A stretch of DNA of 64,000 nucleotides from Klebsiella pneumoniae (GTDB lineage: Bacteria; Myxococcota_A; UBA796; SXON01): assembly GCA_945862325.1 (NCBI GenBank), contig CAMAXZ010000007.1, positions 1 through 64,000 of the forward strand. The letters are read 5' to 3'. A program made the translations under genes and the position numbers. Positions 19,213 to 27,210 of this stretch are shown here, piece by piece. Numbering within the stretch: position 1 is the first letter of the stretch; the number at the start of each line of letters is the position of its first letter. Under the pieces are notes generated by a model that saw only the letters and a list, made by a program, of their open reading frames with translations, had not been told where the DNA came from and did not search any database.

Positions 19213-22198
19213 AGTACCGCCGATTCAAGGCTCGATATTCTTCCGGAACATCCCCCGACATGCCCTCGAGCAGCGCCTTCCGGTACGCCTCCGGCGTCTG
19301 GAAGGCCTCCGGCGCGGGGATGGCGAGCTCCGCCGCGGGCTGCGGTTGGTCTTCGCCGGAGCCCTCACCTTCGCCCTCCTCGCCGGGGTCCTGCTCGCCC
19401 TGCCGCCCGCCGCGGCGCTGCCGCTGCATCTCGCGGAGGTTCTGCTCCGCCTCCTTCAACGCCGACTCCGCCTCCTTCAGTCCCGCTTCGGCGGCCCGCT
19501 GGCCCCCTTCGGCCTCCATCGCGCGGCCCTCGCGCATCGCCTGCTCCGCGCGCTCCCCCTGCTTGGCCGCGCGCTGCGTGCCTTCCGCGAGCCCCGGCGC
19601 GTCCATCGGCAGCTCCCCCGCGAGGCCCTCCGCGCGCTCCGCGACCTGCTGCTCGCGCTCGGCCACCTGCTGCTGTTGCTCCGCCAGCTCCCGCAGCTCC
19701 TGCTGGAGCTCCGGCGACGTCGTGGACTGCTGCTCCTCCATCCGATCGAGGATCTCCCGGATCTTCGCGGCCGCCTCGCGGTGGGCCCGGAGCGCCCGCG
19801 CCGCCTCGGGCCACGCGACGTCCGGCAAGGCCGCCCGCGTGCGCGGGTCCGTCGTGCGGCGCTCGAGCATCGCGAGGGCCATCGCGAGCCGCTCCACGCG
19901 GTCGCGCGCCGTCCGGAGGTCGCGCGCCTGCGCGGAGTCGAGCAAGCCCGCGGACTCTTCCCGCGTGTCGTCCATGCTCGCGCGGTTGGCGTAGGCGGCG
20001 GCGCGGAAGTCCGCGAGGGTGCCCTCGAGCTCGGTGAGGCCGTCGTGCACGCCGCGGGCGAGGCGCTCGACCTCTTCCCACGCCTTCTGCGCCTGCTCCA
20101 TGTCGCCGCCGTGGCGTTCGCGGGCGGCCTCGGTGCGCTCGCGCAGCGCCTGCTGGTCTTCGCGCAGGGCGCCGATGTCCTCGCGGAGCTGCTTCATCGC
20201 CGCCATTCGATCGTCTTCCTGCTGCTGCTGGCGGCCGCGCATCCCGTCGAGATCCCGTTGCATGGCCTCGAGCTGCTCCGCGAGCCGCTCCATCAGCGCC
20301 TTCGCGTCGTCCATGCGGCCCTCGGCCACCGCCTTGCGCGCCTCGGCGAGGATGTTCTCGGCGCCGGCGACCCGCTCGTTGAGGAACTCCTTCAGCGCCC
20401 CTTCGTCGAGCTGCGCCGCGAGCGTGGAGAGCTGGCTCAGCTGACGCGCGATGCGGTCGAGCCGGGCGAGCGCGCCGGCGCGATCGAGCTTCGGAAGGTC
20501 TTTCTTGAGCTCCTTGGCCGCGTCGGAGAGCTCCGCCACACGCTCGAGCGCCTCTTCGAGGATGGCCCCGCGCACGACCTCGTCGAGCATGAGGATCGCG
20601 CCCTCGAGCGCCTCCACGTGCTCCGACTGGGTGTCCGAGAGGGACTCGAGGTCGCGGGCTCCGCTCTTCGGCCCGAGGTTTCGGGCGAACGCGAACAAGG
20701 CGCGCCGGCGCTCGCTCAGGGTGCGGACGAGGGTGGCGTCGAACGAGGACGCCTCGGCGCCGCCCCACGCCTCTTCGACGAGGCGGTCGAAGGCTTCGTA
20801 CCGACGATCGGCGAGGGCGGCCCAGCCCGGCGCCGCCTCGCCCGCGTCCACCGCCGGCGCCGGTTCGACCAGGAAGTCCGCGAGGACGAGCACCAGGGCG
20901 TCGCGCATCAGGGTGCGGTAGCGCTGCGTGCGGGCGTGCCGTCCGCGCGGACCGAGCACCTCGAGCGCGATCGCGGCGGACCACCCCGGCTTCGCGCCCG
21001 CCACGGCGTCGTTGTCCCACACCCCGACCCGGAGGCGCACCTCGTCGCCCGGGGCGAGGCCGAGCTCCTTCGGCGTGACGCGGAGGTCGTCGCGGGCCTC
21101 GCGCGGCGCGTCGAGCAGGGCGCGGAGCGGCACCACGCGCTTCTGCTTGCCGTCGTCGATCTCGACCTTCACCTCGGTCAGTCCGTAGTCGTCGCGCGCG
21201 ACCCAGGGCAGCGCCAGGGCGGCGTCGATCGACGCCGACAGCGCGCGCGTGGACACCCCGACCGACACGTCAGGCGGGAGGTCGGGCTCGGGCACGATGC
21301 GGTAGTCCGGCGACGGGAGCGCGCCGAATTCGAAGCGCCAGATCCCCTCGCCGCCCACGTCCAGCGCGGCGCGGAGCGCGCGGCCGTCGACGACCTCGAC
21401 CGGCTCGGGCGGGCGGTCGTACACCCGCAGCGCGGCGCTCGGCCAACGCTCGGCGGTCCGCGCGCGGATCTCCACGCGCGTGCCCGGCGGCGCGTGGATC
21501 GCGCCGTTGGAGTTGGGGATCTCTACCGGGTCGCGTCGGGTGTAGGTCGGGTACAGGTAGCGGAGGGTGATGTCGCCCACGACCGCCCTCGGCCCGTCGG
21601 GCGTGACCGGGGCGGCGTGGCCTTGCGCCGCGCGCGGCTCCAGGAGCTCGAGCAGGAGCGCCATCGGGCTTCGGCCCGCCCACACCGACACCGCGAGCAC
21701 CGCGGCGCCGGCGCCCGCGAAGATCAGGGCGTCGCCCCGCCACACACGCCGCGACCACACGCGCGCCGGGAGCACGCGGTCCACGACGTCCGCCGTGCGC
21801 GACGCCACGCGCTCGAGCAGGGTGGCGGAGCCCATCGGGCGCTCCGCACGGTCGAGCGTAGTCAGCAGCGCGCCGCGGAGGGACGGCTCGACCGCTTCGA
21901 CCCGCTCCGCCTGGCGACGGAGCGGCGCCGCCTTCCACCACGCGCGCGCGTGCGGGAAGGCCGCCGCGACGGCCCCGACGGCGAGCACCGACAGCCACGC
22001 CCACGCGTAGGCGGGCGTGGCCCAGCCCCGCGCGACCGCGAGCCCGACGACGGCGAGCCCGGCGAGGAAGCCGGCGCCGGCCCCGAGGGCGAGCCGTCCG
22101 AGCAGGACACCGCGCTCCCGACGGCGGAGCCGCGCGAGCAGGGCGACGAGGCGCGGGTACGCGGAGGGCGGCGTGACGGTTCCCGAGGGTGAGGGCAC
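19190..22198 (-). CDS. DUF4175-type membrane protein with long coiled coil
   Basis: A 1002-residue protein, the first gene of the overlapping chain; AAAGG lies a few bases before the ATG at 22198. Hydrophobic helices occur at about residues 33-58, 62-82 and 157-176. Beta-rich domains fill about 195-440. From about 480 to 900 the protein is a long Glu/Gln/Arg-rich coiled coil with repeated EEQ, ERE and RAAE segments. A Gly/Glu-rich low-complexity linker and a short C-terminal helix (YRALNRRYYEELVRR) follow. The layout fits DUF4175, a family found beside MoxR/DUF58 genes. A role as a membrane scaffold for the system is inferred. Confidence 0.85.
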   Translation of the reverse strand: MPSPSGTVTPPSAYPRLVALLARLRRRERGVLLGRLALGAGAGFLAGLAVVGLAVARGWATPAYAWAWLSVLAVGAVAAAFPHARAWWKAAPLRRQAERVEAVEPSLRGALLTTLDRAERPMGSATLLERVASRTADVVDRVLPARVWSRRVWRGDALIFAGAGAAVLAVSVWAGRSPMALLLELLEPRAAQGHAAPVTPDGPRAVVGDITLRYLYPTYTRRDPVEIPNSNGAIHAPPGTRVEIRARTAERWPSAALRVYDRPPEPVEVVDGRALRAALDVGGEGIWRFEFGALPSPDYRIVPEPDLPPDVSVGVSTRALSASIDAALALPWVARDDYGLTEVKVEIDDGKQKRVVPLRALLDAPREARDDLRVTPKELGLAPGDEVRLRVGVWDNDAVAGAKPGWSAAIALEVLGPRGRHARTQRYRTLMRDALVLVLADFLVEPAPAVDAGEAAPGWAALADRRYEAFDRLVEEAWGGAEASSFDATLVRTLSERRRALFAFARNLGPKSGARDLESLSDTQSEHVEALEGAILMLDEVVRGAILEEALERVAELSDAAKELKKDLPKLDRAGALARLDRIARQLSQLSTLAAQLDEGALKEFLNERVAGAENILAEARKAVAEGRMDDAKALMERLAEQLEAMQRDLDGMRGRQQQQEDDRMAAMKQLREDIGALREDQQALRERTEAARERHGGDMEQAQKAWEEVERLARGVHDGLTELEGTLADFRAAAYANRASMDDTREESAGLLDSAQARDLRTARDRVERLAMALAMLERRTTDPRTRAALPDVAWPEAARALRAHREAAAKIREILDRMEEQQSTTSPELQQELRELAEQQQQVAEREQQVAERAEGLAGELPMDAPGLAEGTQRAAKQGERAEQAMREGRAMEAEGGQRAAEAGLKEAESALKEAEQNLREMQRQRRGGRQGEQDPGEEGEGEGSGEDQPQPAAELAIPAPEAFQTPEAYRKALLEGMSGDVPEEYRALNRRYYEELVRR

Positions 22199-22240
22199 GG
22201 ACCTTTGCTCGGCCCCGGGGCACCGGGGCGCAATGCCAGC

Positions 22241-23695
22241 CTATGCCGGGGGGGTCGGCGGGACAGGGCCAGCGGGGAGCACGAGACGGAACGTGGCACC
22301 GCCGCCGCGCGTGCCCTCGACGCGGATCGAACCGCCGTGCTCCTCGACGATGCGGTGCGCGATTGCCAGGCCGAGGCCCGTACCTTCGCCGGGCGGGCGG
22401 GTGGTGAAGAAGGGCTCGAAGAGACGATCGAGATTGGCAGCGGGGATCCCCTCCCCGTCGTCGGCGCACGTCAGCGCGACCCCCGCGTCTTCCTGCTGCG
22501 CGTCGAGGATCACGCGCCGCGCGCCCGCCGCCGCGGCGTTCAGGAGGAGGTTCACGAACACCTGGTGCAGCCGCACGGCGTCCCCGGTGACGGTGAGGCC
22601 CGGTGACGCCCTGAGGGCGACGGCGACGCCGCCGAAGCGCGGGTTGGCGTGCGCCGACTCGGCGGCGTCGGCGAGCAACGCCGGCACGTCGACCGGCGCG
22701 AAGGCGTGGGCGCCCTGGCGCGCGAAGTCGAGGAGGTTGCGCACGAGGGCGTGCATGCGCTCGACCTCGCGTCGGCAACGCTCCAGCACCCCGCGCTCGG
22801 CCTCGGGCCGGTCGGCCGCGTCCAACGCGAGCAGCTCGAGGTAGCCTCGCACCGCGGCGAGCGGGTTGCCGAGCTCGTGGGCGAGGCCCGCGGCGAGGCG
22901 GCCCACGCTGGCGAGCTTCTCGGTACGCACGAGCGCCTCCTGCGCGCGCCGCAGCTCGGCGTTGGTGGCCTCGAGGCTGGCGAGCTGGTCGGCCGTGCGG
23001 GCCCGGTACCCCGCGAGCGCGTGCGACATGGTGTTGAGCGCCCGGCCGAGCTCCGCGAGCTCCGCCGGGGCGTCGTCCACCGGCACCGACGTGCCGAACT
23101 CACCCGCCGCGATGCGCACGGTGCCGACGCGCAGCGCGTCGAGCGGGGCGAGCACCCCCGACCGCAGGCGCACGAAGCCGAACACCGCCACGACCGCGGC
23201 GGAGAACGCCGCGTGGACGCCGAGCAACGCCCACGCCGGCGCCCCGGCGGCGCCGCGCGGCACCCACACCCGCACGACCCCCTGCGGCCGCCCGATGCCC
23301 ACCGGCGCCAGCGCCGTCGCGCCGGACGCGTCGGTGACGGTCATGGGAGCGCGCGACGCCCACGCCGCGCGGACCTCCGGGGTGGCCTCCGCCGCGTCGC
23401 CCGCGACGGCCTTGCCGTCGGGGCCGAACACCGTCACGGACTCCACCGCCGCGCGCCGGTGCGCGTCCACGACGCGGGCCCACGAGTCACGCGGCGTGAC
23501 GGCGAGCTGCCCCGCCACGACCTCGGCTGCCGCCGCCGCGAGCCCGCCGGCGGCGCCGCTGAGCGCCGCGCGCGTGATCATCGCGTACACCCCGGCGTTC
23601 AACACCGACGCGGCGAGCGTGAGCAGCGCGAGGTTGAGCCCGATGTCGACCCACAGGGGCCGCCCACCGGCACGGGGGTGTGCGGGGCCGGACAA
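22241..23695 (-). CDS. NtrB-type membrane sensor histidine kinase
   Basis: A 484-residue kinase. The start is a TTG at 23695 directly after the lexA stop; no good ribosome-binding site is visible, so translation is probably coupled. Membrane helices at about 20-42 and 155-176 flank a periplasmic sensor region. A HAMP-like linker follows (178-232). The phosphoacceptor motif is LAHELGNPLAAV with His273. The ATPase part has N-box NLLLNAAAAG, then CADDGEGIP, FEPFFTTRPPGEGTGLGLAI. No response regulator gene is adjacent, so its partner is encoded elsewhere. It lies 42 bases before the DUF4175 gene on the same strand and may be co-transcribed with lexA and the MoxR chain. Confidence 0.92.
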   Translation of the reverse strand: MSGPAHPRAGGRPLWVDIGLNLALLTLAASVLNAGVYAMITRAALSGAAGGLAAAAAEVVAGQLAVTPRDSWARVVDAHRRAAVESVTVFGPDGKAVAGDAAEATPEVRAAWASRAPMTVTDASGATALAPVGIGRPQGVVRVWVPRGAAGAPAWALLGVHAAFSAAVVAVFGFVRLRSGVLAPLDALRVGTVRIAAGEFGTSVPVDDAPAELAELGRALNTMSHALAGYRARTADQLASLEATNAELRRAQEALVRTEKLASVGRLAAGLAHELGNPLAAVRGYLELLALDAADRPEAERGVLERCRREVERMHALVRNLLDFARQGAHAFAPVDVPALLADAAESAHANPRFGGVAVALRASPGLTVTGDAVRLHQVFVNLLLNAAAAGARRVILDAQQEDAGVALTCADDGEGIPAANLDRLFEPFFTTRPPGEGTGLGLAIAHRIVEEHGGSIRVEGTRGGGATFRLVLPAGPVPPTPPA

Positions 23696-24331
23696 TCAGA
23701 CCCGGTAGCGCCGGTAGACGCCGATCACCACGCCGAGGAGCTCGAACGCGCGGGTGGCGTCGACGAAGATGGACGACATCTCGTGGTTGGCGGGCTCGAG
23801 CCGCACGCGCCCGGACTCACGGTAGTACCGCTTGACCGTCGCTTCTCCGTCGACCATCGCCACCACGGTGTCTCCCTGCCGCGCGCTGGACTGCTGCCGA
23901 ACGAACACGTAGTCGCCGTCGAGGATGCCGTCCTCCACCATCGACAGGCCGGAGACCACGAGCGCGAAGACCGGCGCGTTGGCGGGCATCATCGCGCTGT
24001 CCATGTGCACGGTGCCCGCGTAGTTCTCTTCGGCGAGGATGGGCTGTCCGGCCGCGACCCGGCCGACGATGGGCACGGCGACCGTGCTCTGTGCGCGGAA
24101 CCCGCCGCGGGCCTGCTCGGTGAGCTTGAGCCCGCGCGAGGTGCGCGCGTCGCCCACCCGCTCCAGGTAGCCCTTGCGCACGAGCGCCTTCACGTGATCG
24201 CTCACGCCGTTGGTGCTGCGGATGCCGAGGGCTTCGCCGATCTCCCGGAGGGAGGGCGGGATGCCCTTCTGGTCGGTGTAGGAGGCGATGAAGTCGAGGA
24301 GTTCACGTTGGCGGGGGGCGAGGTCGTCCAT
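23696..24331 (-). CDS. lexA: LexA repressor, SOS response
   Basis: A 211-residue LexA. Residues 1-70 form the winged helix-turn-helix (LREIGEALGIRSTNGVSDHVKALVRKG by position 28-54). The self-cleavage site is Ala94-Gly95 in GRVAAGQP. The catalytic dyad is Ser130 (SGLSMVEDGI) and Lys167 (ATVKRYY), with the same 37-residue spacing as in E. coli LexA. It represses DNA-damage genes and cleaves itself when RecA filaments form. A candidate LexA operator lies 12 bases upstream of its ATG, pointing to autoregulation. The histidine kinase gene follows without a gap. Confidence 0.97.
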   Translation of the reverse strand: MDDLAPRQRELLDFIASYTDQKGIPPSLREIGEALGIRSTNGVSDHVKALVRKGYLERVGDARTSRGLKLTEQARGGFRAQSTVAVPIVGRVAAGQPILAEENYAGTVHMDSAMMPANAPVFALVVSGLSMVEDGILDGDYVFVRQQSSARQGDTVVAMVDGEATVKRYYRESGRVRLEPANHEMSSIFVDATRAFELLGVVIGVYRRYRV

Positions 24332-24342
24332 GCGTCCCGTTT

Positions 24343-24359
24343 ACTGAACAACCGTTGCG
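24343..24359 (-). promoter_or_regulatory. Candidate LexA operator upstream of lexA
   Basis: On the minus strand the site reads CGCAACGGTTGTTCAGT. Against the LexA motif reported for Myxococcus xanthus (CTRHAMRYBYGTTCAGS) I count 13 of 17 positions matched, including the full GTTCAG half. It sits 12-28 bases before the lexA start codon, where a repressor would block transcription. It does not match the E. coli CTG-N10-CAG box. Confidence 0.5.
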
Positions 24360-24479
24360 GTGTCAAGGGCGCGGGCACAAACGCGCCAACCGCGACGATC
24401 TTCACGCGCGAATGGTCGCGGCGCGTCCGCGTCGGTGTGGCTGTGCGGACACGAAATTCCCCCCGCACCGGACGAAGTG

Positions 24480-25628
24480 ATGAAGACGACCCCGGCCCTG
24501 TTCACTACCCTGATCGCCCTGGCCGGCACGTTCGCGATGCCGGCCGCCGCCCACGCCTCCCACCGCCCGGCCACGGTCGGCCTGGTGCGCGTCGGCAACT
24601 GGTCGGGCACCACGATCACCGTCACCGTGTCCAGCGGCGAGCGCCGCGTGCTCCCGGCCTGGCAGGAGGCGGCGATCCCCGTCCCGTACGGCGAGACGAT
24701 CGTGCGCGCGACCTACATGCAGTTCGGCGTCGAGCGAGCCCTCGACACGCGCAAGGTGTACGTCGCGCCTCGCCTGGACGCGCGGGTGGACCTCCACCCC
24801 ACGACCACGGCGCGCGTGCAGATCGTCAACCGCGCCCCGTTCGAGGCGACGGTGACGATCGGCGGGAGGCACCGCGGCACCCTGGACCCGGGGGAGTCGC
24901 GGGTCTACGCGACGCCCGTCGCCTACACCGACGTGCTGCTCACCGACGGCCGCGGCCAGGTCCTCACGCACACCCGCCTGGACGCCCGCGCGTACCTCGA
25001 GCACCGGGTCGTCGCGGAGCCCCCCACCGGCGACCTCGCCGTGCGGAACCCCTTCCCCTTCTCGATCGAGGTGTTCGGCACCGACGGCCGGGTCCGCACC
25101 CTGGAGGCGTACGCGGGGACCGTGTTCGACGACGTCCCGGTCGGCACCTTCGTGGTCAACGCCCGGCGCGCGTTCGACGACCGCCCGATCGACCGCGAGG
25201 TCGTGACCGTGCGGCCGGGGGCGCGGGTGGAGTGGCGGATCGACGCGCCGACGACGGGGTTCCTGTTCGTCGACAGCGACACCGGCCGCGACGCCATGGT
25301 GTACGTGAACGGCCGCCCCGTGGAGGCCCTCGAAGGCCACGAGCACGCGCGGATCGGGCTCCCCGTCGGCACCGCGTACGTCGAGGTGCGCGACGAGCGC
25401 GGCCGCTCCTTGCTCGCCCGGGCGGTCACGATCGACCCGTTCGCCGACGCGCGCCTCGAAGTGACCCGCTACGACCGCGACGATCATCGCGACCGTGACG
25501 ATCGGTGGGAGGACCGCGGCGACGGCCGACGCGACCACGACGACCGGCGCGACCACGACGACCGGCGCGACCGTGACGACCGTGAAGACGGGCAGGTCGA
25601 CGCCGACGACGGGTATCGGCGCCGCTGA
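24480..25628 (+). CDS. Secreted PEGA-like protein with charged Asp/Arg/His repeat tail
   Basis: A 382-residue protein from ATG 24480, which opens a signal peptide (hydrophobic 5-22, cleavage near AHA-SH). The ribosome-binding site is weak. The mature part holds several related beta modules with the PEGA-like pattern of strand, Gly-rich turn, strand (for example MVYVNGRPVEALEG near 275). The last 45 residues are a low-complexity tail of Asp, Arg and His built on repeats of RRDHDD and RRDRDD, encoded by near-identical 15-18 base units around 25522-25575. The tail is strongly charged and could bind metal ions or polyanions. It is divergent from lexA. Family not firmly identified. Confidence 0.7.
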   Translation: MKTTPALFTTLIALAGTFAMPAAAHASHRPATVGLVRVGNWSGTTITVTVSSGERRVLPAWQEAAIPVPYGETIVRATYMQFGVERALDTRKVYVAPRLDARVDLHPTTTARVQIVNRAPFEATVTIGGRHRGTLDPGESRVYATPVAYTDVLLTDGRGQVLTHTRLDARAYLEHRVVAEPPTGDLAVRNPFPFSIEVFGTDGRVRTLEAYAGTVFDDVPVGTFVVNARRAFDDRPIDREVVTVRPGARVEWRIDAPTTGFLFVDSDTGRDAMVYVNGRPVEALEGHEHARIGLPVGTAYVEVRDERGRSLLARAVTIDPFADARLEVTRYDRDDHRDRDDRWEDRGDGRRDHDDRRDHDDRRDRDDREDGQVDADDGYRRR

Positions 25629-25650
25629 CCGCACGGACCGAGCTGCGCGC

Positions 25651-27171
25651 TCACACCCCGACCACGAGCACGACGAAGCTGGCGACGAACGCGCAGGCCA
25701 CGTTGAGGATGACCCCGGCGAACGCCATGTCCGCCGGGGAAACCTCCCCAGACTCCGCGGCGATCGCGTTCGGCGGGGTACCCACCGCCAGCGCGAAGTC
25801 GCACGAGGCGGAGATCGTGGCGGGCGCCATCCACAGGATTGGGTCGACGCCCGCGGCGGCGGCCCCCGCGCCGAGCAGCGGCAGGGCGATCTGCGTCGTG
25901 GCGGTGTTCGACGTGAACGCCGAGAGGAACGCCACGGAGAGGCAGATCGCGAGGGTCTGCGCGGCGGGCGGCAGGGCGCCGAGGCCCGACATACCGCCCG
26001 CGGCCCAGCCCGACAGCCCGCTGCCCTGGATCGCCGCCGCGAGCGAGAACCCGCCGCCCATCAACAGCAGCACCGACCAGGGCACCGCCCGCGCCGCGCG
26101 GCGCCAGCTCAGGAGGAACCGCCCCTCCGCGGCGTCGTCGCCGAGGGGATCGTCCGCCTCCGGCCCGCGGGGCGTCGGGTCGACGCGCGGAAGGACGAAG
26201 AGCAGCGCGGCGATGGCGATGACCACGGTCCCGTCGTCCACCTTCCCCGGCATCGCCGCGCCCCAGCCGCTCCACGCCACCACGCCCGCGTTCACCGGGC
26301 CGCGCGTGACCCAGAGGGCGAGGCACAGCGCGCCGGCCGCCGCCACGACGCCCTGCCCGCGGGTCCACGGCTCCGCGGCGCGACGCGGCGCCTCCCCCGT
26401 GTCCGGGAGCGCGTACACGAGGCGCGTGACGACGATCCACGCCAGGGGAAGCGCGAGCGCGACGAAGCTGAGCCCGAGGGGCAGCCAGTCCGCGAACGAG
26501 ACGTCGCGCCCGGCGAGCTTCGGGGCGAGCCCCGCGAACACCGCGTTGGGCGCCGTCCCAACGAGCGTGCCGACGCCGCCGATCGAACACGCGTAGGCGG
26601 TGCCGAGGGTGTACGCGGACCGCGCGCGACGCCACAGGGCGGGGTCGCCTCGGAGCCCCTCGGCGAGGCCGAGGGCGATCGGCAACATCATGAGCATCGT
26701 GGCGGTGTTGTTGACGAAGCACGAGAGGCTCGCGGCGGCGACCATGAGCGCGAGCCCCACCCGGCGCGGCGACGCGCGCACCCAGTCCGGCGCGGTCAGC
26801 GTCGTCACCACGCGGCGGTGCAGCCCCACCTCCTCCATGGCGAAGGCCAGCAGGAACCCACCCAACATCAGCGCGTTCAACGGGTCGGCGTACGGCGCGG
26901 CGGCCTCCTTCGCGCCGCCGAGCCCGAGCAGCGGCACCGCCACGAGGGGCACGAGCGCCGTGACCGCCATCGGGAGCACCCCGCCGAGCCACCACAGCCC
27001 CATCGCGACCGTCAGCGCCGCCGCGCGCTGCCCCTCCGGTGACAAGCCCGTCGGCGTCGGCGCGAGGACGACGGCGGTCGCGAGCCCGAGCCCGAGCAAC
27101 ACCCCGCCGACGCGGTAGATCGGGCGCGCGCGCGCGGCGTCCCAGGCCCGGAGGAGATCGAGCAACGACAT
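25651..27171 (-). CDS. SLC13/DASS-family anion:sodium symporter
   Basis: A 506-residue inner-membrane transporter with about 12 hydrophobic segments. Both halves carry the SNT-type motif of the divalent anion/sodium symporter family: VNNTATMLMMLP in the first and SNTATTQIALPLL in the second. Each is paired with a later GTAPNA or GTPPNA loop. Substrates in this family are dicarboxylates, sulfate or related anions; the sequence does not decide which. The long loop near residues 325-350 (PRGPEADDPLGDDAAEG) is acidic and probably cytoplasmic. It converges on the PEGA-like gene (22 bases) and is divergent from the 1694-residue surface protein with 39 bases between starts. Confidence 0.92.
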   Translation of the reverse strand: MSLLDLLRAWDAARARPIYRVGGVLLGLGLATAVVLAPTPTGLSPEGQRAAALTVAMGLWWLGGVLPMAVTALVPLVAVPLLGLGGAKEAAAPYADPLNALMLGGFLLAFAMEEVGLHRRVVTTLTAPDWVRASPRRVGLALMVAAASLSCFVNNTATMLMMLPIALGLAEGLRGDPALWRRARSAYTLGTAYACSIGGVGTLVGTAPNAVFAGLAPKLAGRDVSFADWLPLGLSFVALALPLAWIVVTRLVYALPDTGEAPRRAAEPWTRGQGVVAAAGALCLALWVTRGPVNAGVVAWSGWGAAMPGKVDDGTVVIAIAALLFVLPRVDPTPRGPEADDPLGDDAAEGRFLLSWRRAARAVPWSVLLLMGGGFSLAAAIQGSGLSGWAAGGMSGLGALPPAAQTLAICLSVAFLSAFTSNTATTQIALPLLGAGAAAAGVDPILWMAPATISASCDFALAVGTPPNAIAAESGEVSPADMAFAGVILNVACAFVASFVVLVVGV

Positions 27172-27210
27172 CGCCGCAGTGTCGCACGCCGCACGCGGTA
27201 CACTCCCGGC

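Noticed and set aside
19091-22192. Leu/Arg-rich open frame of about 1000 codons antisense to the DUF4175 gene
   Set aside because: It is the complement of the Glu/Gln/Ala coiled-coil codons, which turn into Leu and Arg on the other strand. The minus-strand protein has clear domains and fits the overlapping gene chain.
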